DNA of 64,000 nucleotides from Actinomyces gerencseriae DSM 6844 (GTDB taxonomy: Bacteria > Actinomycetota > Actinomycetes > Actinomycetales > Actinomycetaceae): positions 62,001-126,000 of the forward strand of contig NZ_AUBN01000006.1 in NCBI RefSeq assembly GCF_000429265.1, read 5' to 3'. The position numbers and the translations under genes were made by a program. Position 1 is the stretch's first letter. Each line of letters starts with the position of its first letter. Below the pieces are notes generated by a model that did no database searches, was not told the origin of the DNA, and saw nothing but the letters and a program-made list of their open reading frames with translations. This document shows, piece by piece, positions 35,095 through 43,895 of the stretch.

Positions 35095-36090
35095 ATGCCA
35101 CTGACCTACGGCGCCTACACCGCCTGCCTCCAGGACCGCTCCCTGCCCGAGGCCCTCGACGTCCTCAAGGACGCGGGGCTCACAGGGGCGGAGGTCAACG
35201 TCGGGGGGTTCATCCCCTCCCCGCACTGCCCCGTCGACGCCCTCCTGGCCTCGGCCACCGCCCGCGCGGAGTACCTGGGCCTCTTCCAGGACAAGGGGAT
35301 GACGCTCTCGGGCCTCAACACCTCGGGCAACCCCACCTCGCCGCTGCCCAACGAGGGCCTCAAGCACGCCGAGGACATCCGAGCGGCCATCCGCCTGGCG
35401 GGCCTGCTCGGAGTCAAGGAGATCGTCACCATGTCCGGCACCCCGGGCACCGACCCGAGAGCGACGTACCCCACCTGGGTCGTCAACCCGTGGAACGGGA
35501 TCGACATGGAGATCCTGGACTACCAGTGGAGCGTCGTCGTCCCCTTCTTCAAGGAGATCGACGCCCTGGCCCGCGACAATGACGTCCAGGTCTGCCTGGA
35601 GCTGCACCCGCGCAACCTGGTCTTCAACGTCCCCTCCTTCGAACGGCTCGTCGAGGAGACCGGGGCGACCAACATCAAGGTCAACATGGACCCCTCCCAC
35701 CTGTTCTGGCAGCAGATGGACCCGATCGCCGCCACCAGGCGCCTGGGCCCCCTCGTGGGTCACGTCCACGCCAAGGACACCAGGATCCTCCCCGGCGCCG
35801 CCTACCGAGGCGTCCTGGACACCGACTTCGGCCACGTGCCCGCCGAGGCCGAGGGCAAGGTCCCGGTGGCCTACGGCTACTGGTGCAACTCTTGGCCCCA
35901 GGACCCGGCCTGGCGGTTCGTGGCCCTCGGCCTGGGCCACGACACCGACTACTGGGCCGAGTTCCTGACCGCCATCGCCGAGGTCGACCCGGAGATGAAC
36001 GTCAACATCGAGCACGAGGACGCCGAGTACGGCAACGTCGAGGGGCTCCGGATCTCCGCGAAGAACCTGCTCGCCGCCGCCAGGCTCTGA
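35095..36090 (+). CDS. TIM-barrel sugar phosphate isomerase/epimerase
   Basis: This 331-residue protein of the xylose isomerase-like TIM-barrel superfamily has VCLELHPRNLVFN, NIKVNMDPSHLFWQQMD, LVGHVHAKDTRILP and MNVNIEHEDAEYGN. Together these provide the His, Asp and Glu metal ligands expected of keto-sugar isomerases and dehydratases. CAAGGAGACC gives an ideal ribosome site. It is cotranscribed with the upstream dehydrogenase, so it probably processes the ketone made by that enzyme. It is not similar enough to IolE, IolH or IolI motifs to assign a step. Confidence 0.83.
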   Translation: MPLTYGAYTACLQDRSLPEALDVLKDAGLTGAEVNVGGFIPSPHCPVDALLASATARAEYLGLFQDKGMTLSGLNTSGNPTSPLPNEGLKHAEDIRAAIRLAGLLGVKEIVTMSGTPGTDPRATYPTWVVNPWNGIDMEILDYQWSVVVPFFKEIDALARDNDVQVCLELHPRNLVFNVPSFERLVEETGATNIKVNMDPSHLFWQQMDPIAATRRLGPLVGHVHAKDTRILPGAAYRGVLDTDFGHVPAEAEGKVPVAYGYWCNSWPQDPAWRFVALGLGHDTDYWAEFLTAIAEVDPEMNVNIEHEDAEYGNVEGLRISAKNLLAAARL

Positions 36091-36101
36091 TCCCCACACA
36101 C

Positions 36102-36123
36102 AAGCACCGGCGGAGGGGTGCTT
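36102..36123 (+). terminator. Terminator after the dehydrogenase-isomerase operon
   Basis: AAGCACC pairs with GGTGCTT around an 8-base loop, 12 bp after the stop. An alternative longer-range stem, GCGGAGGGG (36110) with CCCCTCCGC (36143), overlaps it. Confidence 0.5.
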
Positions 36124-36308
36124 TCCATCGTGCGCGAGAGCGCCCCTCCGCTCGCCGACAGGCCGCATGTGCGGGTTCCCACAGCCGCGCACGCGAGAGC
36201 AGCGGGCCTTTGGTCGCATGCACCCACCGCATGGGGGCACAATCGGGGGAGCACCGCCGGAGAATCCCGGCGACCCGCTCGACGTCGAGACGCGAAAAGG
36301 ACCTACAC

Positions 36309-38363
36309 GTGGCGCGCAGCATCTACATCGCCTCCCCCAGTGCCGGAACCGGCAAATCGACCGTGGCCCTGGGCCTGGTCGCCTCCTTGACCAAGGTGGT
36401 CGCCAAGGTCGGCGTCTTCCGCCCCTTCGTCGATTCGCGCGAGGCCGACCCCTTCCTGACCCTGCTCCTGGCGCGCTCCGGCTCGACCTCGCCCGCCGCG
36501 GACTGCATCGGCGTGACCTGGGACGAGTTCCACGCCGATCCCGAGGAGGCGCTATCCCGCATCGTCTCCTCGTATCGCGCGCTCGCCCGCAACCACGACG
36601 TGGTCATCATCGACGGATCGGACTTCACCGACGTCGCGGGCACCCCCGAGCTCGCCCTCAACGCGCGAGTCGCCGCGAACATCGGCGTCCCGGTCCTCCT
36701 GGTCGTCTCCGGTGAGGGGGCACCCGACGACGTGCGCTCCAGCATCGAGGTCTCGATCGCCGAGATCGCCGAGAACCACGCCCGAACGGTCGCGACCGTC
36801 GCCAACAAGTGCCCGGGCGCGACCCGCGATGCCGTCTCCGCCGCGATCGCCGGCATCGAGGGGCTCACGACGACGACCCTGCCCGAGATCCCTCTCCTGA
36901 CCGCCCCGAGCGTGGGCGAGGTCCTGGAGGCCCTCGACGGCGAGCTCATCTCCGGAGACGCCGCGCTCCTGGAGCGCGAGGCCGAGTCCGTCCTCGTGGC
37001 CGCCATGGACGTCTCCCACGTCCTGGAACGCCTGACCGAGGGCCAGCTCGTCATCGTCCCCGCCGATCGCTCCGCCGCCCTGATCTCGCTCGCGGCCGCC
37101 CAGGCGTCCTCCTCCTTCCCCAGCATGTCCGGGCTCGTCCTCAACGGCGGGTTCTCGGTCGCACCGCACGCACTGCGGCTGATCGAGGGCCTCGGCATGC
37201 CCCTGCCGGTCTTCACCTCCCCGCTCGACACCTTCGCCGCCGCCTCCACGGCCGGCTCCCTCACCGGGGATCTGGCGAACGGATCGGAGCGCAAGGTCGA
37301 CGTGGCCGTGACCGCCTTCGAGCAGGAGGCCGACGTCGAGGCCCTCCTGTCCGCCCTGGAGGTCGAGCCCAGCGACGTGGTCACGCCCATCATGTTCCAG
37401 GCCGAGCTGGTCGAGCGCGCCCGCGCCGACCGCAAGACGATCGTCCTGCCCGAGCCCGATGACGACCGGATCCTGCGCGCGGCCGACGCGATCCTGCGCC
37501 GCGGCATCTCCGACGTCGTCCTGCTCGGCGATGAGACGGCGGTGCAGACCCGCGCCGCCGAGCTGGGGCTGGACATCGCAGCGGCCCGCATCTCCTCCCC
37601 CGGCGATCCCGAGCTGCTGGAGACCTACGCCGCCGAGTTCGCGCGTCTGCGCGCCAAGAAGGGCGTCACCCTGGAGCAGGCCCGCGAGACGATCCAGGAC
37701 GTCTCCTACTTCGGCACCATGATGGTCCACATGGGCGACGCCGACGGCATGGTCTCCGGCGCCGCCCACACCACGGCCCACACGATCGTGCCCTCCTTCC
37801 AGATCATCAAGACCAAGCCGGACACCTCGATCGTCTCCTCGGTCTTCCTCATGCTGCTGGAGGACCGGGTCCTGGTCTACGGCGACTGCGCCGTCAACCC
37901 CGACCCCTCCGCCGAGCAGCTCGCCGACATCGCCATCTCGAGCGCCGAGACCGCCAGGCGCTTCGGCGTGGACCCGCGCGTGGCCATGCTGTCCTTCTCC
38001 ACCGGCACCTCCGGCAAGGGCGCGGACGTGGACAAGGTCCGTGAGGCCACCGAGACCGTGCGCGCCAAGGCCCCCGGGCTCGCCGTCGAGGGTCCCATCC
38101 AGTACGACGCGGCCATCGACCCGACCGTCGCCGCCAAGAAGGCCCCGGACTCGGCAGTGGCCGGGCGCGCCAACGTCTTCATCTTCCCCGACCTGTCGTC
38201 CGGCAACATCGGCTACAAGGCCGTCCAGCGCTCATCCGGCGCGATCGCCATCGGCCCGGTCCTCCAGGGCCTGAACAAGCCCGTCAACGACCTGTCGCGC
38301 GGCGCCCTGGTCGAGGACATCATCAACACCGTCGCCATCACCGCCGTCCAGGCGCAGGGCTGA
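36309..38363 (+). CDS. pta: Phosphate acetyltransferase, long three-domain form
   Basis: Pta converts acetyl-CoA and phosphate to acetyl phosphate. The 684-residue protein has an N-terminal BioD-like P-loop domain (SPSAGTGKST, residues 9-18), a central DRTGG-type domain, and the C-terminal PTA_PTB catalytic domain from about residue 360. The last contains IVLPEPDDDRILRAA, HTTAHTIVPSFQII and SSGNIGYKAVQR. The N-terminal domains are regulatory in enterobacterial Pta. A GTG start after AAAAGGACCTACAC is preferred; the frame is open upstream but non-coding in character. It lies 177 bp upstream of ackA. Confidence 0.95.
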   Translation: MARSIYIASPSAGTGKSTVALGLVASLTKVVAKVGVFRPFVDSREADPFLTLLLARSGSTSPAADCIGVTWDEFHADPEEALSRIVSSYRALARNHDVVIIDGSDFTDVAGTPELALNARVAANIGVPVLLVVSGEGAPDDVRSSIEVSIAEIAENHARTVATVANKCPGATRDAVSAAIAGIEGLTTTTLPEIPLLTAPSVGEVLEALDGELISGDAALLEREAESVLVAAMDVSHVLERLTEGQLVIVPADRSAALISLAAAQASSSFPSMSGLVLNGGFSVAPHALRLIEGLGMPLPVFTSPLDTFAAASTAGSLTGDLANGSERKVDVAVTAFEQEADVEALLSALEVEPSDVVTPIMFQAELVERARADRKTIVLPEPDDDRILRAADAILRRGISDVVLLGDETAVQTRAAELGLDIAAARISSPGDPELLETYAAEFARLRAKKGVTLEQARETIQDVSYFGTMMVHMGDADGMVSGAAHTTAHTIVPSFQIIKTKPDTSIVSSVFLMLLEDRVLVYGDCAVNPDPSAEQLADIAISSAETARRFGVDPRVAMLSFSTGTSGKGADVDKVREATETVRAKAPGLAVEGPIQYDAAIDPTVAAKKAPDSAVAGRANVFIFPDLSSGNIGYKAVQRSSGAIAIGPVLQGLNKPVNDLSRGALVEDIINTVAITAVQAQG

Positions 38364-38540
38364 CCCGATCACGGCGCGGGCGCTCCCACGACATCTTCTC
38401 CGGGCCTCCCAAGGGCCTCCCACGAGCGCCGCGGGAGTCCCCCGGAGTGTCCGATTCCTTGCCCGCCCGAGCCGTTCATGCCCGTTCAGTACCACCACGC
38501 CCGCCCAGCGGGCCCTGCCACACAGTCAGAAAGGCCCACC

Positions 38541-39725
38541 GTGACCACCCGGACCGTCCTCGTCATCAACTCCGGCTCCTCCTCCATCAAGTACCAGCTG
38601 GTCGACCCCGACTCCGGGGAGTCGCTCGCCTCGGGCATCGTCGAACGCATCGGCGACACGACCGGCTCCATCGCCCACACGTACGCCGGCGGGAAGACGG
38701 AGATCACCGAACCGGTGCCGGACCACGGCTTCGGACTGGCCGAGGTCCTGCGCCTGTTCGAGGAGCAGGGCCCCAGCCTGGCGGAGGCCAACATCGTGGC
38801 CGTGGGGCATCGCGTGGTCCAGGGCGGCCACTACTTCTCCGGCCCCGCCCTCATCGACGACGACGTCGCGGCCCGGATCGAGGAGCTGGTGCCGCTCGGC
38901 CCGCTCCACAACCCCGCCCATCTCAAGGGCATCGAGGTGGGACGCGAGCTCCTGGCGGACGTGCCCCACGTGGCCGTCTTCGACACCGCCTTCTTCCAGA
39001 ACCTCCCCGAGGAGGCCGCCCGCTACGGTCTGAACCGCAAGGTGGCCGACACCTACTCCATTCGCCGCTACGGCGCCCACGGCACCAGCCACCACTTCGT
39101 CTCCGGCGAGATCTCCAAGCGCCTGGGGCGCGACGATCTCAAGCAGATCGTCCTGCACCTGGGCAACGGCGCATCGGTCTCGGCCGTCGTGAGCGGCCGC
39201 GCCGTGGAGACCTCCATGGGGCTGACCCCGCTCGAGGGCCTGGTCATGGGCGGGCGCACCGGCGACATCGACCCGGCCGCCGTGTTCCATCTGGTGCGCG
39301 TGGCGGGCATGTCCATCGACGAGATCGACCACCTGTTCAACCGCGAGTCCGGGATGAAGGGCCTGACCGGCCAGCAGGACATGCGCGAGGTGTGGAAGCT
39401 CGTCGACGCCGGCGATCAGAATGCCCGCGACGCCATCGACGTCTACGTCCACCGCCTGCTGAAGTACGTGGGCGCCTACACGGCCGTCATGGGCGGCGTG
39501 GACGCCATCACCTTCACCGCCGGCATCGGCGAGAACGACGCGCGCCTGCGGGCCGAGCTGTGCCGACGCCTGGACTACCTCGGGGTGCGCATCAACGCCG
39601 AGGCCAATGCCGCGCGCTCCCCCGAGCCCGTGACGATCTCGACGCCCGAGTCCTCCGTGGTCATCACGGTCTTCCCCACCAACGAGGAGCTGGCGATCGC
39701 CCGCCAGGCGATCACGCTCATCTGA
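38541..39725 (+). CDS. ackA: Acetate kinase
   Basis: This 394-residue ASKHA-fold kinase makes ATP and acetate from acetyl phosphate. Signature 1 is VLVINSGSSSIKYQL. Signature 2 is GHRVVQGG, with active-site residues in FDTAFFQ and GAHGTSHHF. The ATP-binding part has HLGNGAS, FTAGIGEND and a C-terminal FPTNEELAIARQA. A GTG start after AGAAAGGCCCACC is chosen. With pta it forms the main ATP-yielding acetate pathway, in line with a fermentative life style and the carbon flow from inositol through acetyl-CoA. Confidence 0.96.
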   Translation: MTTRTVLVINSGSSSIKYQLVDPDSGESLASGIVERIGDTTGSIAHTYAGGKTEITEPVPDHGFGLAEVLRLFEEQGPSLAEANIVAVGHRVVQGGHYFSGPALIDDDVAARIEELVPLGPLHNPAHLKGIEVGRELLADVPHVAVFDTAFFQNLPEEAARYGLNRKVADTYSIRRYGAHGTSHHFVSGEISKRLGRDDLKQIVLHLGNGASVSAVVSGRAVETSMGLTPLEGLVMGGRTGDIDPAAVFHLVRVAGMSIDEIDHLFNRESGMKGLTGQQDMREVWKLVDAGDQNARDAIDVYVHRLLKYVGAYTAVMGGVDAITFTAGIGENDARLRAELCRRLDYLGVRINAEANAARSPEPVTISTPESSVVITVFPTNEELAIARQAITLI

Positions 39726-39778
39726 GTCCCTCTCGTGCCCGGGTGATCCTCCCGGTCCCGGAGGGAGCCCCGACGAGC

Positions 39779-40297
39779 TCAGAAGAGGGCCGGCGGCGGG
39801 GACTCCGCGCCCGAGCCCGACGGCGTCGCGCCCGGGCGGGTCCAGCCCGGGCCCGCGGGCACCGCCGTCCCCCGCTGGTGGGCGGTGGCCGCGGCGCGAG
39901 CACGGGAGTCGGCGGCCTCGTTCAGGGGATGACCGACGTGGCCGCGCACCCACTCGAAGCGCACCGCGCGCCCGGCCAGAGCGTCGTCGAGCGCCCTCAT
40001 GAGGTCCTCGTTGAGGACCGGCCTGCCGTCGGCCTTGCGCCAGCCGCGCCGCTTCCAGCCCTTCCTCCACCTCGTCAGCGAGTTGATGACGTACTGGGAG
40101 TCGGCCTGGATGAGAAGATCCTCCTCCGTGAGCGCCGTCGCCCGCAGCAGCTCGAGCACGGCGGTGAGCTCGCCGCGGTTGTTGGTCGACTCCGGCCAGC
40201 CGCCCGCCGCCCAGCAGCCCTCGTCCACGTACCAGGCCCAGCCGGCGGGCCCGGGGTTCCCCAGGGCGGAGCCGTCCGCCGCAGCAATGATCGTCAT
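39779..40297 (-). CDS. rnhA: Ribonuclease HI
   Basis: This 172-residue endonuclease cuts RNA in RNA-DNA hybrids. The four catalytic acids are visible: Asp8 in AAADGSALGNPG, Glu43 in TNNRGELTA, Asp66 in IQADSQYVIN and the last Asp in HPLNEAADSRA. The basic handle is present (WRKGWKRRGWRKADG). The C-terminal 30 residues are Pro/Gly/Ala-rich and not part of the fold. It is convergent with ackA, 53 bp away. Confidence 0.94.
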   Translation of the reverse strand: MTIIAAADGSALGNPGPAGWAWYVDEGCWAAGGWPESTNNRGELTAVLELLRATALTEEDLLIQADSQYVINSLTRWRKGWKRRGWRKADGRPVLNEDLMRALDDALAGRAVRFEWVRGHVGHPLNEAADSRARAAATAHQRGTAVPAGPGWTRPGATPSGSGAESPPPALF

Positions 40298-40348
40298 GGG
40301 CGCACCCTACCGGGCAGGGGAGACGGCACGGGGGTGCGATGCGGCGCG

Positions 40349-41017
40349 TCAGCCCGCCAGGCCGGGCAGGAGGTCCTTCAGGCCGGCGGCCAGCATGCCG
40401 ACAGCGATCGCGGCCAGAATCATGCCCATGAGACGAGTCATGATGGTGCGCAGCGTCATCGACATGTGATGGCCGATCGCACCGGAGAAGTGGAGCACGA
40501 GCCCCAGGATCGCCAGGACGACGGCCAGCGCGAGCGCCACCATGACCTTACCGGCCGCGCTCTCCCCCTGGGAGAACATGACGATAATGGTCGTGATCGT
40601 GCCGGGGCCGACGAGTATCGGGAAGGTCATGGGGTAGAAGGAGACGTCCGCGCCCCCGGCGCGCTCGGTCGCACGATCCCTCTCCGCCGAGGTGCCCTCG
40701 TGAGCACTCGCCCCGCGCCCGCTGAGCATGCCCAGCGCGATCATGAGCAGGACGAGCCCCCCGGCGACCCGGAAGTCGTCCACGGTGATATCGAAGAATC
40801 TCAGGAGCGTGCTGCCGGCCACCGCCACCACCGCGCACATGATCGCGCTGAGGACAACGGTGCGCCAAGCGGTCCGACGTTGCTGGGCGGCCTCCTGACC
40901 GGCCGTCAGGCCCAGGAACAGGGGAAGGTTGACGAAGGGATTCATGATGGCGAAGAAGGCGCCGAGCGCCTTGACGAGCAGAGCCGTGTCCGTGGGGAGG
41001 TCCATGAGCAACATCAT
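40349..41017 (-). CDS. MarC-family integral membrane protein
   Basis: This 222-residue protein has six predicted helices. The family pattern is AFFAIMNPFVNLPLFLGLT near the N-terminus, GGLVLLMIALGML, the cytoplasmic loop, and YPMTFPILVGPGTITTIIVM. MarC/UPF0056 proteins were once thought to give multiple antibiotic resistance, but their function is unknown. Several ATGs cluster at the start (41017, 41014, 41005); GGAG precedes none of them closely. It lies 51 bp upstream of rnhA on the same strand. Confidence 0.88.
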   Translation of the reverse strand: MMLLMDLPTDTALLVKALGAFFAIMNPFVNLPLFLGLTAGQEAAQQRRTAWRTVVLSAIMCAVVAVAGSTLLRFFDITVDDFRVAGGLVLLMIALGMLSGRGASAHEGTSAERDRATERAGGADVSFYPMTFPILVGPGTITTIIVMFSQGESAAGKVMVALALAVVLAILGLVLHFSGAIGHHMSMTLRTIMTRLMGMILAAIAVGMLAAGLKDLLPGLAG

Positions 41018-41179
41018 GCCCCGCGCGCCCCGGTCGCGAGGATCGGGCGCGGACCCCGAATCGCATCGGGAAGAGGATCCTCAGATTCAGTGATGCGTTT
41101 CATGGCTCGGGAGTGAAGACGTAGAGTAGCCCCAGCCGGGCAACGGTTGCCCGGGCACGACCCGAACCCGAGGACTCCC

Positions 41180-42925
41180 ATGACCTCCATCCCAGCCCTC
41201 CTCGCCGGCTCGGCGGGCTCCACGCTCATCGACGCCCGCTGGTACGACTACTTCCCGATCGTCGTCTACTTCGCCTTCGTCATCGGCGTCGGATTCATGG
41301 CCAGGCGCAAGGCCGCCTCCTCCGACGAGTTCCTCACCTCCGGGCGCTCGCTGCCCGCCTGGGTCACCGGCATCGCCTTCGTGTCGGCCAACCTGGGCGC
41401 CGTGGAGATCATGGGCATGTCCGCCAACGGGGCGCAGTACGGCCTGCCGACCTTCCACTACTTCTGGATCGGCGCGATCCCGGCCATGATATTCCTCGGC
41501 CTGGTCATGATGCCCTTCTACTACGGCTCGAAGGTCCGCTCGGTCCCGGAGTTCATGTTCCGCCGCTACGGGACCGCGGCCCACCTGATCAACGCCCTCT
41601 CCTTCGCCCTGGCGCAGCTGCTCATCGCGGGCGTCAACCTCTACCTGCTGGGCTCGATCGTCCAGAGGCTGCTGGGGTGGCCCCTGTGGGTGGCGCTCAT
41701 CGTGGCCGCCATCATCGTGTTCTCCTACATCACCCTCGGCGGACTGTCCGCGGCGATCTACAACGAGGTCCTGCAGTTCTTCGTCATCGTCGCCGCCCTG
41801 CTGCCCCTGACTCTCGTCGGACTGCACCGGGTCGGGGGCTGGAGAGGCCTGACGAATTCGATCATCACCGATGCCACTGCGCACGGCGCGGGCGCCTACG
41901 CCGACCCCGACGCCCAGCTGCACTCCTGGCCCGGTGTGCTGCTGTCGGGCTTCAGCTCCTCGACGCTGTCGGTCGTCGGCATCGTCTTCGGCCTCGGCTT
42001 CGTCCTGTCCTTCGGCTACTGGACGACCAACTTCGTCGAGGTCCAGCGCGCCATGGCGGCCGATTCCATCTCCTCGGCGCGCTCGGCGCCCATCGTGGGC
42101 ACATTCGCCAAGATGCTCGTGCCGTTCCTCGTCATCATCCCCGGCATGGTGGCGGCGGTGCTCGTCAATGAGATCCATGAGCTCAAGCTCGGCACGCTGG
42201 CCGGGGCCGAGTCCTCGATCGGGGACATCAAGTACAACGACGCCGTCCTGCTCCTCATGCGCGACGTCCTGCCCAACGGCCTGCTGGGCCTGGCGATCAC
42301 CGGCCTGCTGGCCTCCTTCATGGCCGGTATGGCCGCCAATATCTCGGCCTTCAACACGGTCTTCACCGTCGACCTCTACCAGCGCTACATCAACAAGGAC
42401 GCCGATGACGCCCGCTATCTGCGCATCGGGCACATCGCCACCGGCGCGGCGACGGTCATCGCGATCTTCACGGCGCTGATCGCCTCGACCTACTCCAATC
42501 TCATGGACTACCTCCAGCAGCTCTTCTCCATGTTCAACGCGCCCCTGTTCGCCACCTTCATCCTCGGCATGTTCTGGAAGCGCGCGACGAACCACGGCGG
42601 TTGGGCGGGCCTGACGGCCGGAACGCTCGCGGCGCTGGTCGTCAACATCCTCAACTGGGGCCACGTCGTCAGCTTCCCCGGGCAGGGGGCCGCCTTCCTC
42701 GCCGCGGGCATCGCCTTCACCGTCGATATCGTGGTGACGATCGCGGTCTCCCTCATGACGACGCCACGCCCGGACGCCCACCTCAAGGGCTTCGTCTACT
42801 CGCTGACGCCCGCATCCGAGCGACGCGATCCAGCGGCCGGCGAACTGGCCTGGTTCCGCCGTCCCGTACCGCTGGCGATCCTGTCCGGCGGCCTCGTCGT
42901 CCTGCTCAACCTCATCTTCCACTGA
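41180..42925 (+). CDS. Sodium/solute symporter, SSS family (SglT-like)
   Basis: This 581-residue membrane transporter has about 14 hydrophobic helices. SSS signatures are present: FLTSGRSLPAWVTGIAF at the helix 1-2 join, YGLPTFHYFWIG, GGLSAAIYNEVLQFF, and GLLASFMAGMAANISAFNTVFT with the Na+-binding Ser/Asn pattern. DYLQQLFSMFNAPLFATFILGMFWKR follows. Closest recognisable subgroup is SglT, which takes up galactose, glucose or inositol with sodium. ATG 41180 follows GAGGACTCCC. It is followed 12 bp later by a small membrane protein gene that is probably its partner. Confidence 0.87.
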   Translation: MTSIPALLAGSAGSTLIDARWYDYFPIVVYFAFVIGVGFMARRKAASSDEFLTSGRSLPAWVTGIAFVSANLGAVEIMGMSANGAQYGLPTFHYFWIGAIPAMIFLGLVMMPFYYGSKVRSVPEFMFRRYGTAAHLINALSFALAQLLIAGVNLYLLGSIVQRLLGWPLWVALIVAAIIVFSYITLGGLSAAIYNEVLQFFVIVAALLPLTLVGLHRVGGWRGLTNSIITDATAHGAGAYADPDAQLHSWPGVLLSGFSSSTLSVVGIVFGLGFVLSFGYWTTNFVEVQRAMAADSISSARSAPIVGTFAKMLVPFLVIIPGMVAAVLVNEIHELKLGTLAGAESSIGDIKYNDAVLLLMRDVLPNGLLGLAITGLLASFMAGMAANISAFNTVFTVDLYQRYINKDADDARYLRIGHIATGAATVIAIFTALIASTYSNLMDYLQQLFSMFNAPLFATFILGMFWKRATNHGGWAGLTAGTLAALVVNILNWGHVVSFPGQGAAFLAAGIAFTVDIVVTIAVSLMTTPRPDAHLKGFVYSLTPASERRDPAAGELAWFRRPVPLAILSGGLVVLLNLIFH

Positions 42926-42937
42926 TCGGAGCCCACC

Positions 42938-43219
42938 ATGAAAGCACGTACTCGCTCCCTGGCGGACATCCGCGTCGTCATCGGTGCCGCCCTGGGCCTG
43001 ATCGGCCTGTTCCTGCTCGTCTGCTCGGCCTTCCTCAACGGCCCCGACGAGATGGCCAAGACCGGGGACGTCAACGCCAACCTGTGGTCCGGCCTGGGCC
43101 TGGTCGTCATCGCCGCTCTCATGACCCTGTGGTGGGTGGTGAGCCCGGGCGGGGAGTCCGGCGACGAGGTCGCCGTCGCCCCCTCGGAGGACGAGGGCGA
43201 GCGGAGCAATTCGCACTGA
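42938..43219 (+). CDS. Small membrane protein paired with the SSS symporter
   Basis: This 93-residue protein has two predicted helices (about 13-34 and 49-68) and an acidic C-terminal tail. The first helix contains VVIGAALGLIGLFLLVCSAF and the second LVVIAALMTLWWVV. It begins 12 bp after the symporter stop behind GGAGCCCACC and ends before a strong terminator. Small DUF-type partners of SSS symporters are known, such as the DUF997-type protein YhdT next to PanF. Whether this is an accessory subunit is inferred from context. Confidence 0.75.
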   Translation: MKARTRSLADIRVVIGAALGLIGLFLLVCSAFLNGPDEMAKTGDVNANLWSGLGLVVIAALMTLWWVVSPGGESGDEVAVAPSEDEGERSNSH

Positions 43220-43325
43220 GTCCTGCGGCGTCCTGGAGCGCGCTGCGGCGCCGTGGGGCGCCTCGGGGCCCCCGATCCGACGGCCGGCGCCGAGCCAGCA
43301 GCACCACCGGCATGGGAACGACCGC

Positions 43326-43364
43326 GCGGGAGGGGCGCCCACCATGGGTGGGCGCCCCTCCCGC
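43326..43364. terminator. Bidirectional terminator, 18-bp perfect stem
   Basis: GCGGGAGGGGCGCCCACC pairs with its exact complement around the 3-base loop ATG. It lies between the convergent symporter operon and ptsH, 107 bp and 22 bp from their ends, so it can stop transcription from both sides. Confidence 0.88.
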
Positions 43365-43385
43365 ATTCAGTTCGGTTGAGTCGGC

Positions 43386-43652
43386 TCAGGCGTCGAGGTC
43401 CGTCTCAAGCAGGGACTTGAGCTCGCCGAGCGCGGTCTCGGCGCCATCGGCGTCCGAGGCCAGGGTGACGACGTCACCGAAGCCGGCGCCGAGCGTCATG
43501 ACGCCCAGGATGGAGGAGGCGTCGACGGGGGCTCCGCCCTCCTTGGCAATGGTGACGGGAACGCCCTTCTCGGCGACTGCCTTGACGAAGGTGGCGGCGG
43601 GACGAGCGTGGAGGCCGACCTTGGAGGCGATGGTGGCGGTGACCTGGGCCAT
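43386..43652 (-). CDS. ptsH: Phosphocarrier protein HPr
   Basis: This 88-residue cytoplasmic PTS protein carries phosphate from enzyme I to enzyme II complexes. Phospho-acceptor His15 lies in GLHARPAATF, and regulatory Ser46 in VDASSILGVM is present, as in Gram-positive HPr. ATG 43652 follows AGGAGCAACTCC; the longer open frame upstream is non-coding. No ptsI or enzyme II gene lies next to it, which is common in actinobacteria. An intact Ser46 leaves open control by an HPr kinase, but none is seen here. Confidence 0.95.
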   Translation of the reverse strand: MAQVTATIASKVGLHARPAATFVKAVAEKGVPVTIAKEGGAPVDASSILGVMTLGAGFGDVVTLASDADGAETALGELKSLLETDLDA

Positions 43653-43828
43653 GGAGTTGCTCCTAACGGGGATGGAACCGACGGCGATGGTGCGGCATCT
43701 GCGCCTCCGCGCCGATGCGGGAGACCAGCCGGCGGCTGATTGCGCCTTCACACTACCCGACTTCCGCGGCCCGTGGCGCTTGACCGAGGAACAATGACTC
43801 GCGAACGGCGGAGCAGCCCGTCATGAGG

Positions 43829-43856
43829 CTCCCCGCCCCGCGAGCGGGGCGGGGAG
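43829..43856 (-). terminator. Terminator of the alpha-galactosidase/ABC operon
   Basis: CTCCCCGCCCCGC and GCGGGGCGGGGAG form a 13-bp perfect stem with a GA spacer, 39 bp beyond the stop of the substrate-binding protein gene. Confidence 0.75.
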
Positions 43857-43895
43857 GACGAGGAGCCCGGCGCGGCGGGCCGAGGCGTCGGGGCG

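Noticed and set aside
15847-36090. Recently acquired genomic island
   Set aside because: Base composition and codon use look like the rest of the window, and there is no integrase, tRNA or attachment-like repeat at either end.
41087-43366. Long - strand open frame opposite the SSS symporter
   Set aside because: Antisense shadow with a product rich in Asp, Gln, Arg and His; the + strand carries a clear transporter with family motifs.
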